Assembly: GCA_018608725.1 (NCBI GenBank)
Contig: JABAZA010000058.1
Location: forward strand, 1-36,185
Length of the DNA: 36,185 nt
Reading direction: 5' to 3'
Origin: Flavobacteriaceae bacterium
Lineage (GTDB): Bacteria > Bacteroidota > Bacteroidia > Flavobacteriales > Flavobacteriaceae
Below are positions 1 through 7,875 of the stretch, in pieces. Position 1 is the stretch's first letter, and each line of letters begins with the position of its first letter. The notes beneath the pieces are model-generated. The model was given only the letters and a program-made list of their open reading frames with translations, ran no database searches and was not told the DNA's origin. The position numbers were made by a program, and so were the translations under genes.

Positions 1-97
1 GTAGTAAGACTTCTTGATCTTCGTCATCTCCCAAAAACAATCCTGGCTCTGTATCTCGCAGAATTGTAAGCTTATTGTAGTCTCCTATGTGTATCAT
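1..97 (-). CDS. CvfB-like S1 RNA-binding protein, N-terminal fragment
   Basis: This is the 5' end of a gene that runs off the left edge; 32 codons are visible. The reading begins MIHIGDYNKLTILRDTEPG and continues with LFLGDDEDQEVLL. This matches the start of flavobacterial CvfB/YitL-type proteins (tandem S1 RNA-binding domains with a C-terminal winged helix). CvfB proteins bind RNA and affect expression of other genes in Firmicutes; the role in Bacteroidota is not settled. The ATG at 97-95 lies only four bases after a perfect Bacteroidota -7 box (TACCTTTG on the minus strand, 102-109), so the mRNA is probably leaderless. In other flavobacteria this gene often sits beside menaquinone genes, as it does here. 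The family call rests on a short stretch only. Confidence 0.7.
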   Translation of the reverse strand, partial: MIHIGDYNKLTILRDTEPGLFLGDDEDQEVLL

Positions 98-101
98 GAC
101 G

Positions 102-109
102 CAAAGGTA
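102..109 (-). promoter_or_regulatory. -7 promoter element of the cvfB-like gene
   Basis: On the minus strand the bases read TACCTTTG, an exact match to the Bacteroidota -7 consensus TAnnTTTG. The ATG follows after four bases, so transcription would start at or next to the start codon. I found no -33 TTG at the usual spacing. Confidence 0.5.
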
Positions 110-177
110 CGGATAATAGAGAGAGAATTAAAAAAGCATGACAACAAATTGTGCTCTCGTAGAATGTGTATAAGGGG

Positions 178-519
178 CTATTTATACACCGATTCTTTTC
201 CAAAATAAAGGACTAATAAGTAATAAAATACCGCGCGGTATTTGTGACGGTTTGAGCGACCGTACTGTTCGATCACAGCCTGAATTCCTTGATCTAAATT
301 GTCTTCAGGAAAAAGTCCTAATTTTTTAATTAGAAATTTATCTCTAATAGTCTTCTGTTCAGCCTCACTACTCCCCGACAGCGTACTAGAATCAGAATTA
401 TAAATCGATGGACCACAACCAATTGTCACTTTGGTAAGTAATTCCATATTTGGATTTAAATTACATTTTTCCTTTAAATCACTGGCATACTTTACAATAA
501 GTTTTTCCCTTTCGTTCAT
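178..519 (-). CDS. DUF2853 family protein
   Basis: This 113-residue soluble protein has no signal peptide or membrane segment. It matches the DUF2853 family over its whole length. Recognisable blocks are KYASDLKEKCNLNPNMELLTK near the N-terminus, VTIGCGPSIYN (about residues 31-41), KFLIKKLGL (about 61-69), and the C-terminal GIQAVIEQYGRSNRHKYRAV then YYLL. The family is small, common in Bacteroidota and Alphaproteobacteria, and has no established function. It lies between menD and the cvfB-like gene on the same strand, about 100 bases downstream of menD, so it may be read from the men transcript. The ATG at 519-517 gives the family's usual N-terminus. Confidence 0.85.
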   Translation of the reverse strand: MNEREKLIVKYASDLKEKCNLNPNMELLTKVTIGCGPSIYNSDSSTLSGSSEAEQKTIRDKFLIKKLGLFPEDNLDQGIQAVIEQYGRSNRHKYRAVFYYLLVLYFGKESVYK

Positions 520-620
520 AATAGAGGTATATTAAATTTGATTCCGTAAGATGCAATAAACACCTTTCAAAAATTAAGACACAACTATCACAACAAAGTC
601 ACATTAAAAAATTATAAAAG

Positions 621-2300
621 TTATTTGATGAAATCAAAATACGAAAGGAGAATTCGATCATTTTCAGAAGAAGGTGTAAACACTTCTAATAGTTTTGGAT
701 GTGAACTTTGATTGTAAAAACAATCTAATGCCAAATCTAATTCCTCAACAGTGTTTGCAGACACATACTCAAAACCATGGAGGTTTGAGATTGGTTCGGC
801 AGTAAGAGTGTGATTGGTTTCAACAAACGTGCTGAAATTTTTAGAGTCTTTATTGCCTGGTAAAATTCTAAAAATACCGCCACCCCTATTATTGATGATG
901 ATGATTCGAAAATTTGAAGGAATGTAATTATTCCAAAGGGCGTTGTTATCGTAGAAAAAACTTAAGTCTCCAGTAATAAAAACTGTTGGTTGGTTTGAAA
1001 TTCGAGCCGCACCAATGGCTGTACTGGTAGATCCATCAATACCACTCGTACCGCGATTACAAAAAACGGTTAGGGTTGGATTGAGTTCAAACAACTGCAA
1101 ATAGCGAATCGTAGAACTGTTACCCGATTGCAACATATAATTATTAGGAATCTGTTTCAAAACACGGTCAAAAGCCTTAAAATCGCTAAAAGGTATTGAC
1201 TTTAAATACTTCTTATGTTTTTGGAGTCGGCGTATTTTGACACGATTCCATGTTTCAAAATAAGTGCTCACTGAAAATGAATCCACAGAAGCATTTAGTT
1301 GTTCAAAAAAGGTATTAACTGAACATTTAAAATGTTTAGTCAAACAAAAAAAGGTGTCATTGGCTTGGATCTCATCTACATGCCAATGCGTTTTAGGGGG
1401 ATTGGTTCGTAGAAATGTTTTGATTTTTTTAGACACAATCATCCCCCCAAAAGTGAGTAATAAATCAGGTTGTAATGCCTCAAAATCGGTTGCATCTAAA
1501 GGCGTGATTAATTGATCAATACTTGCAAAAAAATTCGGATGGTGTAAATTGGATGTTGTTTCTGTAAGTACAATCACAGAGGGATCCTCTGCTATCAATT
1601 TTAAATACATTTCTTGAACACAATTAGGAGGGTTCACTCCTACTAAAATCATTTTTCGCTTGGAAGAATGCCATTTTTTAATGGTTGGTTTAGAAAGGGA
1701 AAAAGGCTTCTTATTTGTTTGAATTTTAATTGGTTTTACTTCAGATATAAGCTCCTCAGTAGTTTCATATAAGGGCTCCGAAAAAGGTACGTTTATATGC
1801 ACAGGTCCACACTCAGATTTTGCAAGCTGAAGTGCTTTATCTATTCGTGAATTATTGTTTTTGACTGTTTTTAAAAAGGGCTTTTTAAAATGATCTTTTA
1901 GATTTGCTTCAAACAGAATATGGGAACCAAAAATATGAGGTTGTGTAATCGTTTGGCCATCTCCAATATTGATAAGATGCTCTGGGCGGTCTGCTGAAAT
2001 CACAACAAGTGGAACTCGACTGTAAAACGCTTCGGTAATCGATGGATAATAATTGACAAGGGCACTTCCAGAAGTACAAACCAAGGCAACAGGCTGTTGC
2101 AGTTGTTGAGCCATTCCTAAGGCAAAAAACCCTGCAGAACGTTCATCAACAATACTGTAACACTCAAAGAACTCGTGATTTGTAAATCCGATTGTCAAGG
2201 GTGCATTTCGACTCCCCGGAGAAATCACAATATGCTGGATATTATGGTATTCACAGAGTTGAACAATCGCTTGCGCTAAAGGCTGTTTGGACTTTATCAT
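621..2300 (-). CDS. menD: 2-succinyl-5-enolpyruvyl-6-hydroxy-3-cyclohexene-1-carboxylate synthase
   Basis: MenD is the thiamine-diphosphate enzyme that joins 2-oxoglutarate (with loss of CO2) to isochorismate in menaquinone synthesis, in the cytoplasm. The 559-residue length is normal. The N-terminal pyrimidine-binding domain shows ISPGSRNAPLTIGF (about residues 26-39) and the DERSAGFFALGMAQ segment with the conserved ThDP-activating acidic residue. The C-terminal domain carries the ThDP/Mg motif GDLSFFYDNNALWNN followed by IIIINNRGGG. It lies 67 bases downstream of menF on the same strand, and the enzyme uses the MenF product. The ATG at 2300 fits the family N-terminus (MIKSKQPLAQAIV). Confidence 0.95.
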   Translation of the reverse strand: MIKSKQPLAQAIVQLCEYHNIQHIVISPGSRNAPLTIGFTNHEFFECYSIVDERSAGFFALGMAQQLQQPVALVCTSGSALVNYYPSITEAFYSRVPLVVISADRPEHLINIGDGQTITQPHIFGSHILFEANLKDHFKKPFLKTVKNNNSRIDKALQLAKSECGPVHINVPFSEPLYETTEELISEVKPIKIQTNKKPFSLSKPTIKKWHSSKRKMILVGVNPPNCVQEMYLKLIAEDPSVIVLTETTSNLHHPNFFASIDQLITPLDATDFEALQPDLLLTFGGMIVSKKIKTFLRTNPPKTHWHVDEIQANDTFFCLTKHFKCSVNTFFEQLNASVDSFSVSTYFETWNRVKIRRLQKHKKYLKSIPFSDFKAFDRVLKQIPNNYMLQSGNSSTIRYLQLFELNPTLTVFCNRGTSGIDGSTSTAIGAARISNQPTVFITGDLSFFYDNNALWNNYIPSNFRIIIINNRGGGIFRILPGNKDSKNFSTFVETNHTLTAEPISNLHGFEYVSANTVEELDLALDCFYNQSSHPKLLEVFTPSSENDRILLSYFDFIK

Positions 2301-2367
2301 TGACTGACAAAGTTATTTAATTTTTAGGGTTTAAATTGAAATGAAATAATAAATATTTCCTAAAGGT

Positions 2368-3480
2368 TTAGAGCACCTTTTTTATCGTTTGAATCTTGTT
2401 TTCAGTCTCCATACATTCGATCTGGGGATCAGAGTTTTTTGTAATTCCTCCTCCACTGTAAAGAATTGCTAGAGTATCTTTTAACTGCATGCAACGTAAA
2501 TTTACGGCGAGTTGCGTAGCCTTACGAACTGTTTGATAAGCTCTGTTTTCAATATTTCTTTTTGAGTTTCTAAGAGTTGATTTTTTAGGGATGTTTAATT
2601 CTCCAAAAAAACCGGCATAAAACTCTCGATTATAGGATTCATTTGATTTGATAAATTCTAACGCTTTTGTTCGAGGTGTACCACATACTGCTGGTGTTGG
2701 ATGAATCGCTCGTAAGAGTTGTTTTAAACTCTGATTTGTTGATTTTAAACGGCCCGTGACATGTGTTTGAAGATGCAACAACTGACCCGCTTTGAGAGTG
2801 TGTGGTCCAGAGGTTTTAATAGGCTCTAAATAATCCGATAAAACTTCGACTAAATAATCTGTTACAAACGCATGTTCATCTAAATTCTTTGAATCCCATT
2901 CAACTTTTTCTGAGGATTTTAAAATTTGAGTTCCTGCAACTGCCATTGTAGATACAGCCTTTCCTTCAAGTGTTAAAAGATTTTCTGGGGAGGCTCCAAG
3001 CCAAAAACCTGTTTGAGGATGAAACCAACAATAGGTAAACGCTGTGGGATAGTTTTGTACTAATTTTTTAAAAATATCAAGTGGGTTTGAGTGTTCTAAA
3101 TTACATTTGAATTGCCTAGAAAGCACAACCTTTTCTAATTCTGAAGTATTGATTTCATCGATCGCTTTGGACACTAGATTTAAGTGATCATTTTTAGATT
3201 TAACTGATTGCGGATCACTTGATTGATCAAAAACTTCAAAATCTTGTTGTTCTAATTGAATGACCGTCGAAGACTCAAAAGGAATGTAGTAACTATCATT
3301 TTCAGAGTCAAAGGGTGCAAATACAAATCCGCTTTCAGAATAATCACTTATTATATGAGTATCTGTATTGATTTGAATGTATGCTGTAATAGGTTGACTC
3401 TCTGGTTTAGAAAAAAGAACAAAGGGTCGTTTTGATTGAATCGCTGTATTGATTTGGTTAAAAAAATCAGTCGAAGTCAT
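2368..3480 (-). CDS. menF: Isochorismate synthase
   Basis: This 370-residue protein belongs to the chorismate-binding family and converts chorismate to isochorismate, the first step towards menaquinone. The chorismate-binding core is visible as VSTMAVAGTQ (about residues 183-192), LDEHAFVTDYLVEVL (about 208-222), HPTPAVCGTPRTKALEFI (about 279-296) and FYAGFFGE. The C-terminal part has LRCMQLKDTLAILYSGGGI and DPQIECMETENK, where the conserved Mg-ligand glutamates sit. Its gene starts three bases after the menI stop and precedes menD, so translational coupling is likely. Salicylate- and siderophore-type isochorismate synthases share the fold; the menD neighbour makes the menaquinone role nearly certain. 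The N-terminal 100 residues are poorly conserved, as usual in Bacteroidota. Confidence 0.93.
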   Translation of the reverse strand: MTSTDFFNQINTAIQSKRPFVLFSKPESQPITAYIQINTDTHIISDYSESGFVFAPFDSENDSYYIPFESSTVIQLEQQDFEVFDQSSDPQSVKSKNDHLNLVSKAIDEINTSELEKVVLSRQFKCNLEHSNPLDIFKKLVQNYPTAFTYCWFHPQTGFWLGASPENLLTLEGKAVSTMAVAGTQILKSSEKVEWDSKNLDEHAFVTDYLVEVLSDYLEPIKTSGPHTLKAGQLLHLQTHVTGRLKSTNQSLKQLLRAIHPTPAVCGTPRTKALEFIKSNESYNREFYAGFFGELNIPKKSTLRNSKRNIENRAYQTVRKATQLAVNLRCMQLKDTLAILYSGGGITKNSDPQIECMETENKIQTIKKVL

Positions 3481-3483
3481 CTG

Positions 3484-3909
3484 TTAGCGTTCTTTAGGAA
3501 GTGATACCGTTGTCAGTTTACAAGAAGATACTAATTGATTGTCCCCATCTGTAACTTCAATATTAAAAATCTGCATGGTTCTTCCTCTGTGAATAAAGGT
3601 GGCTTTGGCATAGACAAAGCCTTCTTTTACGCTTTTAATGTGGTTGGCAGAAATATCAATGCCTCTGACAAAATAGTTTTTAGTATCTAAAAAAATATGT
3701 GCTGCAAAACTTCCAACGGTTTCAGCGAGTGCCGCTGTGGCGCCTCCATGCAATACTCCGTCGGGTTGATATACGCGTTTATCGACAGGCATTTTAGCAA
3801 TTACAAAGTCTTCTCCTGCATCGACAAATTCAATGTTTAGGGTTTCCATTAAGGTGTCTTTACAAGCTGCGGTTGCGGCTTGAATAATCTGGTCTTTTGT
3901 TGGACTCAT
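3484..3909 (-). CDS. menI: Hotdog thioesterase, probable DHNA-CoA hydrolase
   Basis: This 141-residue PaaI/YdiI-type hotdog thioesterase probably releases 1,4-dihydroxy-2-naphthoate from its CoA thioester in menaquinone synthesis. The active-site helix reads GVLHGGATAALAETVGSFAA (residues 51-70). Glu63 falls at the position of the catalytic Glu63 of E. coli YdiI/MenI, with the conserved His54-Gly-Gly before it. The strand FVRGIDISANHIKSVKEG and the C-terminal QLVSSCKLTTV also match YdiI. It is the first gene of a menI-menF-menD unit, which supports MenI over a phenylacetyl-CoA (PaaI) role; substrate choice cannot be proved from sequence. A good promoter lies directly upstream (3928-3957). Confidence 0.85.
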   Translation of the reverse strand: MSPTKDQIIQAATAACKDTLMETLNIEFVDAGEDFVIAKMPVDKRVYQPDGVLHGGATAALAETVGSFAAHIFLDTKNYFVRGIDISANHIKSVKEGFVYAKATFIHRGRTMQIFNIEVTDGDNQLVSSCKLTTVSLPKER

Positions 3910-3927
3910 TTAAGTATGATTTGTGTG

Positions 3928-3957
3928 TAAAGTTACAAAAACCAAAGCCGAAGTCAA
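3928..3957 (-). promoter_or_regulatory. Promoter of the menI-menF-menD operon
   Basis: On the minus strand a TTG (-33, at 3955-3957) is followed after 19 bases by TAACTTTA (-7, 3928-3935). This fits the Bacteroidota pattern TTG-N19-TAnnTTTG with one mismatch at the last base. The -7 box ends 18 bases before the menI ATG. Confidence 0.5.
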
Positions 3958-3982
3958 TGTCTAAACTGCGTTAAAAAAGTGC

Positions 3983-4011
3983 AAAAAAAAAGGCTGTCTT
4001 TTCAGACAGCC
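3983..4011 (-). terminator. Rho-independent terminator of the proteorhodopsin gene
   Basis: GGCTGTCT (3992-3999) pairs perfectly with AGACAGCC (4004-4011) around a four-base loop. On the minus strand the 8-bp GC-rich stem is followed by a run of nine U (3983-3991). It ends proteorhodopsin transcription and insulates the men operon. Confidence 0.9.
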
Positions 4012-4041
4012 CTAATTTAATATCTACTTGTAATTCAATTC

Positions 4042-4767
4042 TTAAGCTGTTTTCTTAACTGCTAAGCTATAAATCACTAAACCGAATCCGATTTTGTTGA
4101 TTGCATCAGCAATGTTGTATAAAACATCCATGTCTAACCCAAGGTTAGCAAAAGAAGAATACCACTGTCCATCAGCTGTACCTACTAGGTAACCTAATGG
4201 ATAAATGATCCATCCAACAAGTACAAACCAGCAAAGGATTTTGTGAGCTGCTAGTACATCACCACCAGCTTCTTTAGCAAGTTTTGCTGCTCCACCTAAC
4301 CATATTTCGTAAACGATAGCAAAGTAAGCTACTGCAGAGAAAAAGCCCCAAAGTGCTGCACTACCTGGGTAAACTGCTTCACCTAAGTAACCTGTTACTA
4401 ACATAATTACTGAAAGTACAATCATTTTTGTAAGCAATGATTTTTTAGCTCCAGCCACTTTAAGTATTAGGTAAAACTCAACACACATTAATGGCACTGT
4501 TAGAATCCAATCTACATAACGGAAGAATGTTGGAGACTCCATGTTTGAAGCCCAATAATCTCTCATGTAGAAATAATGTACAGCTGCAATAAATGTAATT
4601 AAACCAGAAACTAAAACAGAAGTTCTCCATTTTTTGTCAAATTGATTTAATGATAAAAAGAAAAAGGCAGAAGCTGCCATCATTGCCATACATCCTACAA
4701 AGAATGTAAAACCTACATAATCAGTAGGATCCATTTTGGCTACTAAAGGTAAAAATAAGTTTGTCAT
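4042..4767 (-). CDS. Proteorhodopsin, light-driven proton pump
   Basis: This 241-residue, seven-helix inner-membrane protein binds retinal and pumps protons out of the cell in light. Helix C reads FRYVDWILTVPLMCVEFYL. Asp86 is the proton acceptor (Asp97 in the SAR86 green proteorhodopsin), Thr90 matches Thr101 and Glu97 is the donor (Glu108), so the motif is DTE, typical of H+ pumps rather than NDQ sodium or NTQ chloride pumps. Met94 occupies tuning position 105, the usual green-absorbing flavobacterial residue. His64 matches the His75 partner of the acceptor. The Schiff-base lysine is Lys225 in DAINKIGFG. The gene diverges from blh and ends in a strong terminator, so it appears monocistronic. 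Confidence 0.97.
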   Translation of the reverse strand: MTNLFLPLVAKMDPTDYVGFTFFVGCMAMMAASAFFFLSLNQFDKKWRTSVLVSGLITFIAAVHYFYMRDYWASNMESPTFFRYVDWILTVPLMCVEFYLILKVAGAKKSLLTKMIVLSVIMLVTGYLGEAVYPGSAALWGFFSAVAYFAIVYEIWLGGAAKLAKEAGGDVLAAHKILCWFVLVGWIIYPLGYLVGTADGQWYSSFANLGLDMDVLYNIADAINKIGFGLVIYSLAVKKTA

Positions 4768-4789
4768 TTTTAAAAGTTTTTGTTAGTTA

Positions 4790-4820
4790 TTGTTTAAACA
4801 AATATATAAAAATTTAAACT
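4790..4820. promoter_or_regulatory. Palindrome and promoter elements between proteorhodopsin and blh
   Basis: The 109-base divergent intergenic region holds a perfect 12-bp palindrome, TTGTTTAAACAA (4790-4801). On the minus strand TATATTTG (4799-4806) is an exact -7 box for proteorhodopsin and overlaps the palindrome. TGTTTA (4791-4796) and TAAACT (4815-4820) have the same 18-base spacing as the element upstream of the TetR operon at 31716-31745. For blh, a weak -7 candidate TAGATTTA lies at 4859-4866, with a TTTG at 4842-4845 that is closer than usual. A regulator site is inferred. Confidence 0.45.
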
Positions 4821-4876
4821 AATTGTTGAGCATTTCGTAAGTTTGTGTGTTAGAATAATAGATTTAACACTATTTT

Positions 4877-5773
4877 ATGAATAATATTTTCAATTTCTCA
4901 ATCGTTGCTAGCTTCTTAGGTTTGTGGATAACTACACATGTACCAGAGAGTTTTGAACTTATATTAGGCTTTGTCTTAATTTTTACATTTGGAATGGTTC
5001 ATGGATCAAACGATTTATTGATTGTTAATAAAATTTTAAACAATTCTAAACATTACTCCAAATTCACACTGCTAACGGCTTATCTATTGATAGTATCGAT
5101 TGCAGTCTTATTTTTTTATTGGATGCCTTCCCTAGCAATGATTTTATTCATTCTTTTTAGTGCCTACCACTTTGGAGAACAGCATTGGGAGCATCTTTTT
5201 TCAAAAACTAATTCTATACTTAAACCTATATTCTATTTTTCCTACGGAATGCTAATCTTGTTTTTGTTGTTTATTTTTAACGATACAGAGGTAAAATTGA
5301 TCGTATCTGAAATTACAGGCTATGAGGTCACAAATTTATACAGTAAAATCATTCTCGCCATTTTGGGTAGCTTTATAGGAGTTATATTGGCAATTGATTT
5401 TTTCACAAAACGCCTCCCTTTAGAAGTTATTTTAAAAGAGTTATTTACTTTGGCCGTTTTGGCGATAATTTTTTCATCTTCATCTTTGATATGGGGGTTT
5501 AGTATTTATTTTATTCTTTGGCATAGCATTCCCTCCTTAATAGAACAAATTACATTTATATATGGTGATGTAAAAACCGATTCTACTTTAAAATACTGTA
5601 AAGCAGCGTTGCCTTACTGGATTATTTCATTAGTTGGAATGGTTATCTTATATGCAATTTTCAGTAGTGAGAAACAGTTCTATTCTTTGTTTTTTGCTTT
5701 TATTGCTGCGGTCACATTTCCTCATGCCTTTGTAATGCTAAATATGTTTTCCAAAAAAAAAGCACAACCCTGA
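4877..5773 (+). CDS. blh: Beta-carotene 15,15'-dioxygenase, Brp/Blh family
   Basis: Blh is an integral membrane enzyme that splits beta-carotene into two molecules of retinal, the proteorhodopsin chromophore. The 298-residue protein is very hydrophobic with many transmembrane segments. The family's iron-binding histidine motifs are visible: FGMVHGSNDLL (His42), SAYHFGEQHWEH (His98, His103, His106) and FILWHSIPSL (His216). A FPHAFVMLNMF segment lies near the C-terminus. It is transcribed divergently from the proteorhodopsin gene, the standard pairing in marine flavobacteria. The last codons and the stop lie inside the stem-loop of the downstream terminator. Confidence 0.95.
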   Translation: MNNIFNFSIVASFLGLWITTHVPESFELILGFVLIFTFGMVHGSNDLLIVNKILNNSKHYSKFTLLTAYLLIVSIAVLFFYWMPSLAMILFILFSAYHFGEQHWEHLFSKTNSILKPIFYFSYGMLILFLLFIFNDTEVKLIVSEITGYEVTNLYSKIILAILGSFIGVILAIDFFTKRLPLEVILKELFTLAVLAIIFSSSSLIWGFSIYFILWHSIPSLIEQITFIYGDVKTDSTLKYCKAALPYWIISLVGMVILYAIFSSEKQFYSLFFAFIAAVTFPHAFVMLNMFSKKKAQP

Positions 5774-5788
5774 ATTGATTGTGCTTTT
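5758..5788. terminator. Bidirectional terminator shared by blh and dnaK
   Basis: AAAAGCACAA (5758-5767) pairs perfectly with TTGTGCTTTT (5779-5788) around an 11-base loop. The loop contains the blh stop codon (5771-5773). A-rich and T-rich flanks give a U-run on both strands, so it can end the convergent blh and dnaK transcripts. The left arm encodes the last Lys-Lys-Lys-Ala-Gln residues of Blh. Confidence 0.8.
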
Positions 5789-5810
5789 CTTTATCAAATA
5801 AAAACTACGT

Positions 5811-7703
5811 TTATTTCACTTCTTCGAAATCTACGTCTTCAACGTTGTCTTCTTGAGATGCTTCAGCATCTGAAGGAGCCGCTTGAGCGTCTTGAGCGCC
5901 TTCTTGGGCTTTGTACATTTCTTCGCTAGCAGCTTTCCATGCTTCATTGATTTTTTCTAAAGCAGGGTCAATAATTGCGATGTCTTTAGATTCGTAGGCA
6001 GCTTTCAATTCTTCTAAAGCAGCTTCAATTGGTTGTTTTTTATCATCTGATAATTTATCACCAAATTCTTTAAGCTGATTTTCTGTTTGAAAAATCATAG
6101 CATCTGCTGCGTTCAGCTTATCTGCTGTTTCTTTAGCTTTCGCATCTGATTCTGCATTTGCTTCTGCATCTTGTTTCATCTTTTCGATTTCTTCTTCAGT
6201 TAAACCAGAAGACGCTTCAATACGAATATCTTGGGATTTATTGGTCGCTTTATCAGTAGCTGAAACCTTAATGATCCCATTGGCATCAATATCAAATGTG
6301 ACTTCAATTTGTGGCGTTCCGCGCTGTGCAGGTGGAAGTCCATCTAAATGAAAACGTCCAATCGTTTTATTATCTGCTGCCATGGCACGCTCTCCTTGAA
6401 GGACATGAATTTCAACAGATGGCTGATTGTCTGCTGCCGTTGAGAATACTTGAGATTTTTTAGTTGGAATGGTTGTATTAGACTCAATTAATTTGGTCAT
6501 AACATTCCCCATTGTTTCAATTCCTAAAGATAATGGTGTAACGTCTAATAATAAAACATCTTTCACATCACCAGTTAAAACCCCACCTTGAATTGCAGCA
6601 CCTACCGCTACAACCTCATCAGGGTTCACTCCTTTATTAGGTTTCTTTCCAAAGAATTTTTCTACCGCTTCTTGAACTGCAGGAATTCGAGTTGAACCCC
6701 CTACTAAAATAATTTCATCAATGTCACTTGTTGATAAACCTGCTGCTTTTAAAGCGGTTTGACAAGGTGCAATTGTTCTTTTTACTAGATCGTCAATAAG
6801 TTGTTCGAATTTTGCTTTTGACAGTGAACGTACCAAGTGTTTTGGGCCGCTTGCAGTGGCTGTTACATAAGGTAAATTGATTTCTGTTTGTGCAGAAGAT
6901 GACAATTCTATTTTAGCTTTCTCTGCAGCTTCTTTTAAACGTTGAAGCGCCATAGGGTCTTCACGTAAATCTAAATTTTCTTCCGCTTTAAATTCTTCTG
7001 CTAACCAGTTGATGATCTTTTCATCAACATCATCTCCTCCTAAATGTGTGTCACCATCAGTTGCAAGTACTTCAAATACGCCATCTCCTAATTCTAATAC
7101 AGAAACATCATGCGTTCCTCCACCAAAATCAAAAACAACAATTGTTTGATCTTTTCCTTTTTTATCCATTCCGTATGCCAATGCAGCCGCTGTAGGCTCA
7201 TTGATAATACGTCTTACTTTTAAGCCTGCAATCTCACCCGCTTCTTTAGTCGCTTGGCGTTGAGCATCGTTAAAATAAGCTGGGACTGTAATCACCGCTT
7301 CTGAAACTTCTTGATCCAAAAACTCTTCAGCAGTTTTTTTCATTTTTTGAAGCACCATTGCCGATAATTCTTGAGGCGTATATAAACGACCATCAATATC
7401 AACTCGAGGTGTATCATTGTCTCCTTTTACAACTTTATAAGGTACACGACCTACTTCTTGTTTAGATTCTGAGAATTTATTCCCCATAAAACGTTTAATT
7501 GAATAAACAGTTTTGGTTGGATTGGTGACCGCTTGACGTTTTGCAGGGTCTCCTACTTTAATTTCGCCACCATCCACAAAAGCGATGACAGACGGCGTTG
7601 TACGTCGCCCTTCGGCATTTGTAATGACAACAGGCTCATTTCCTTCCATTACGGAAACACAAGAGTTTGTAGTTCCTAAATCGATTCCAATAATCTTACT
7701 CAT
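5811..7703 (-). CDS. dnaK: Chaperone DnaK (Hsp70)
   Basis: DnaK is the ATP-dependent Hsp70 that binds unfolded proteins with DnaJ and GrpE in the cytoplasm. All landmarks are present in 630 residues. The phosphate-1 loop is [12 protein letters not shown] (residues 5-16), followed by [14 protein letters not shown] and the phosphate-2 segment [13 protein letters not shown]. Next come [13 protein letters not shown], the interdomain linker [13 protein letters not shown], the beta-sandwich substrate domain, a helical lid, and the acidic tail ending [11 protein letters not shown]. No dnaJ or grpE is adjacent. There is no CIRCE element; instead a CTGACA-TGTCAG palindrome and a sigma-54-like element lie upstream (7751-7791). 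Confidence 0.98.
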   Translation of the reverse strand: MSKIIGIDLGTTNSCVSVMEGNEPVVITNAEGRRTTPSVIAFVDGGEIKVGDPAKRQAVTNPTKTVYSIKRFMGNKFSESKQEVGRVPYKVVKGDNDTPRVDIDGRLYTPQELSAMVLQKMKKTAEEFLDQEVSEAVITVPAYFNDAQRQATKEAGEIAGLKVRRIINEPTAAALAYGMDKKGKDQTIVVFDFGGGTHDVSVLELGDGVFEVLATDGDTHLGGDDVDEKIINWLAEEFKAEENLDLREDPMALQRLKEAAEKAKIELSSSAQTEINLPYVTATASGPKHLVRSLSKAKFEQLIDDLVKRTIAPCQTALKAAGLSTSDIDEIILVGGSTRIPAVQEAVEKFFGKKPNKGVNPDEVVAVGAAIQGGVLTGDVKDVLLLDVTPLSLGIETMGNVMTKLIESNTTIPTKKSQVFSTAADNQPSVEIHVLQGERAMAADNKTIGRFHLDGLPPAQRGTPQIEVTFDIDANGIIKVSATDKATNKSQDIRIEASSGLTEEEIEKMKQDAEANAESDAKAKETADKLNAADAMIFQTENQLKEFGDKLSDDKKQPIEAALEELKAAYESKDIAIIDPALEKINEAWKAASEEMYKAQEGAQDAQAAPSDAEASQEDNVEDVDFEEVK

Positions 7704-7750
7704 AATTTATATAATTTAATTTTTTGTTTTAATATTACGCAATCATTAAG

Positions 7751-7791
7751 TCAATCATTGTGCCAATACAACAAGACTGACACGATGTCAG
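7751..7791 (-). promoter_or_regulatory. dnaK promoter region: sigma-54-like element plus palindrome
   Basis: On the minus strand TGGCACAATGATTGA (7751-7765) resembles the sigma-54 consensus TGGCAC-N5-TTGCA, with a perfect -24 half but GA instead of GC at -12. Twelve bases further upstream is a 15-bp palindrome, CTGACA-TCG-TGTCAG (7777-7791). The order (palindrome, promoter, about 40-base leader, ATG) suggests a stress-response control region. The link to heat shock is inferred from the gene, not shown. Confidence 0.5.
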
Positions 7792-7829
7792 ATTTTAAAA
7801 CTTAAAAATATATGCTCTAATTAAGACTT

Positions 7830-7845
7830 TGGTACAGCCTTTGCA
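7830..7845 (+). promoter_or_regulatory. Sigma-54 type -24/-12 promoter of the small lipoprotein gene
   Basis: TGGTACAGCCTTTGCA matches the sigma-54 consensus TGGCAC-N5-TTGCA with one mismatch. The -24 GG and -12 GC are separated by exactly ten bases. Transcription would start near 7856, about 20 bases before the ATG at 7876. Confidence 0.6.
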
Positions 7846-7875
7846 CTTGAACAAGTAATCTTAAATAAATACATC

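Noticed and set aside
14-208. A 64-codon open frame on the plus strand at the left edge
   Set aside because: It lies over the promoter and first codons of the cvfB-like gene on the other strand, and its product resembles nothing.
4042-4767. Sodium- or chloride-pumping rhodopsin
   Set aside because: Helix C shows the D-T-E motif of proton pumps, not NDQ or NTQ.
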